From the NCBI GenBank assembly GCA_938034905.1, contig CALHLF010000071.1:1-32801 (forward strand): a stretch of 32,801 nt of DNA, written 5' to 3'. The notes under the pieces are model-generated. The model searched no databases and had not been told where the DNA came from. It saw nothing but the letters and a program-made list of their open reading frames with translations. Position numbers and translations under genes: made by a program. Shown one piece after another: positions 32,184-32,801 of this stretch; within the stretch, counting starts at the first letter, position 1; every line of letters starts with the position of its first letter. This DNA comes from an uncultured bacterium (GTDB taxonomy: Bacteria; Dictyoglomota; Dictyoglomia; Dictyoglomales; Dictyoglomaceae).

Positions 32184-32801
32184 GTTTTAATCCCTTATAG
32201 GTACACTACAAACAGGCACAACCCCTATGCCAACCATTTACTTCACCAAGTTTCAATCCCTTATAGGTACGCTACAAACTGTTTACTTCTTTTACCCTAT
32301 AGTTATGTTCTGAGAAGTTTCAATCCCTTATAGGTACGCTACAAACTCAAGGTGTGCAAGTATCTGCAGACGCCTATAGAACGTTTCAATCCCTTATAGG
32401 TACGCTACAAACACTAATTTTTGCAACACCTGCACTAAAATTCCTCTCCTGGTTTCAATCCCTTATAGGTACGCTACAAACATTATTCCTATTCTTTCAT
32501 CTAACTTTTTTACAACAGTTTCAATCCCTTATAGGTACGCTACAAACTCCGGACGGGTTCCGGGTGCGGAGTGGCGCAAGCCAGTTTCAATCCCTTATAG
32601 GTACGCTACAAACAAAAATTTCGATGATGTAATTGAATTTTTAAATGAGCGTTTCAATCCCTTATAGGTACGCTACAAACAGGGTACAAATTGTCGTGCC
32701 TTTCGTGCAGGACGCATCGTTTCAATCCCTTATAGGTACGCTACAAACTTTAAAATCCCAACCGCCCATGGGATATACATCCCAGTTTCAATCCCTTATA
32801 G
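32184..32801 (-). CRISPR. CRISPR array, continues past the right edge
   Basis: Ten 30-base repeats are visible, starting at 32184, 32250, 32317, 32383, 32452, 32518, 32584, 32651, 32719 and 32785, the last cut at 17 bases by the edge. The first (32184) differs at two positions; the next eight are identical, beginning GTTTCAATCCC and ending GCTACAAAC on the plus strand. The nine spacers are 36-39 bases (36, 37, 36, 39, 36, 36, 37, 38, 36). Read on the minus strand the repeat ends in ATTGAAAC, the usual eight-base crRNA 5' handle, so transcription runs right to left and the leader lies beyond 32801. The array points towards the csm operon. Plus-strand ORFs here are repeat translations. Confidence 0.98.

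Noticed and set aside
32354-32632. Plus-strand 92-residue ORF with repeated FQSLIGTLQT
   Set aside because: It is a translation of the CRISPR repeats; the periodic peptide follows the 66-69 base unit and has no ribosome-binding site.

Overview
The window is AT-rich, densely coded bacterial DNA with short or overlapping gene junctions, AGA/AGG-dominated arginine codons, Lys/Glu/Ile-rich proteins and strong GGAGG ribosome-binding sites. The gene set (adenosylcobalamin-dependent ribonucleotide reductase, RemA, a type III-A CRISPR locus, a Bacillus-like yicC-remA-gmk-rpoZ-priA-def-fmt run) suits a thermophilic bacterium related to Dictyoglomus or a thermophilic Firmicute. I favour a Dictyoglomus-like organism, but that is an inference from gene content and style, not a database match.

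Layout. 1-3053 (+): the end of a TPR protein and class II ribonucleotide reductase NrdJ. 3065-6388 (+): a near-consensus promoter, then rho, a GerMN-domain protein and two metallophosphoesterases. 6372-9313 (-): rsmI-plsX-pilT. 9314-9411: divergent promoter region. 9412-19713 (+): a 13-gene housekeeping operon, yicC-remA-gmk-rpoZ-priA-def-fmt-Zn protease-rsmB-rlmN-PASTA protein-rpe-membrane protein. Its order parallels the Bacillus subtilis cluster, but coaBC, prpC, prkC and rsgA are missing and only a PASTA membrane protein remains where prkC would be. 19699-22604 (-): a cobalamin riboswitch with an intrinsic terminator, controlling a BtuF-BtuC-BtuD type vitamin B12 importer. 22694-31010 (-): a type III-A CRISPR operon, csx3-cas10(csm1)-csm2-csm3-csm4-csm5-csx1, ending in a zinc alcohol dehydrogenase gene. 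31121-31770 (-): a lipoprotein gene whose well-placed ATG is out of frame by one base in an A-run. 31915-32801: a CRISPR array, transcribed by its repeat signature on the minus strand, with a decayed distal repeat, a 239-bp non-repeat gap and then regular units running off the right edge.

How parts work together. The B12 importer and its riboswitch would supply the cofactor that NrdJ needs. The type III-A operon has an intact Cas10 cyclase motif (GGDD), an intact HD nuclease motif and an intact Csm3 cleavage aspartate. It also carries both an effector (Csx1, CARF plus HEPN) and a probable cyclic-oligoadenylate-degrading ring nuclease (Csx3), so a complete signal and off-switch circuit appears to lie in one transcript. 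No cas6, cas1 or cas2 is present, so crRNA processing and spacer acquisition must be encoded elsewhere.

The items most worth a second look are the csx3/csx1 circuit with its alcohol dehydrogenase tail gene, the non-repeat insert with small ORFs in the CRISPR trailer, the A-run frameshift in the lipoprotein, a PriA lacking its ATPase motifs, and the kinase-less PASTA protein in the prkC position.
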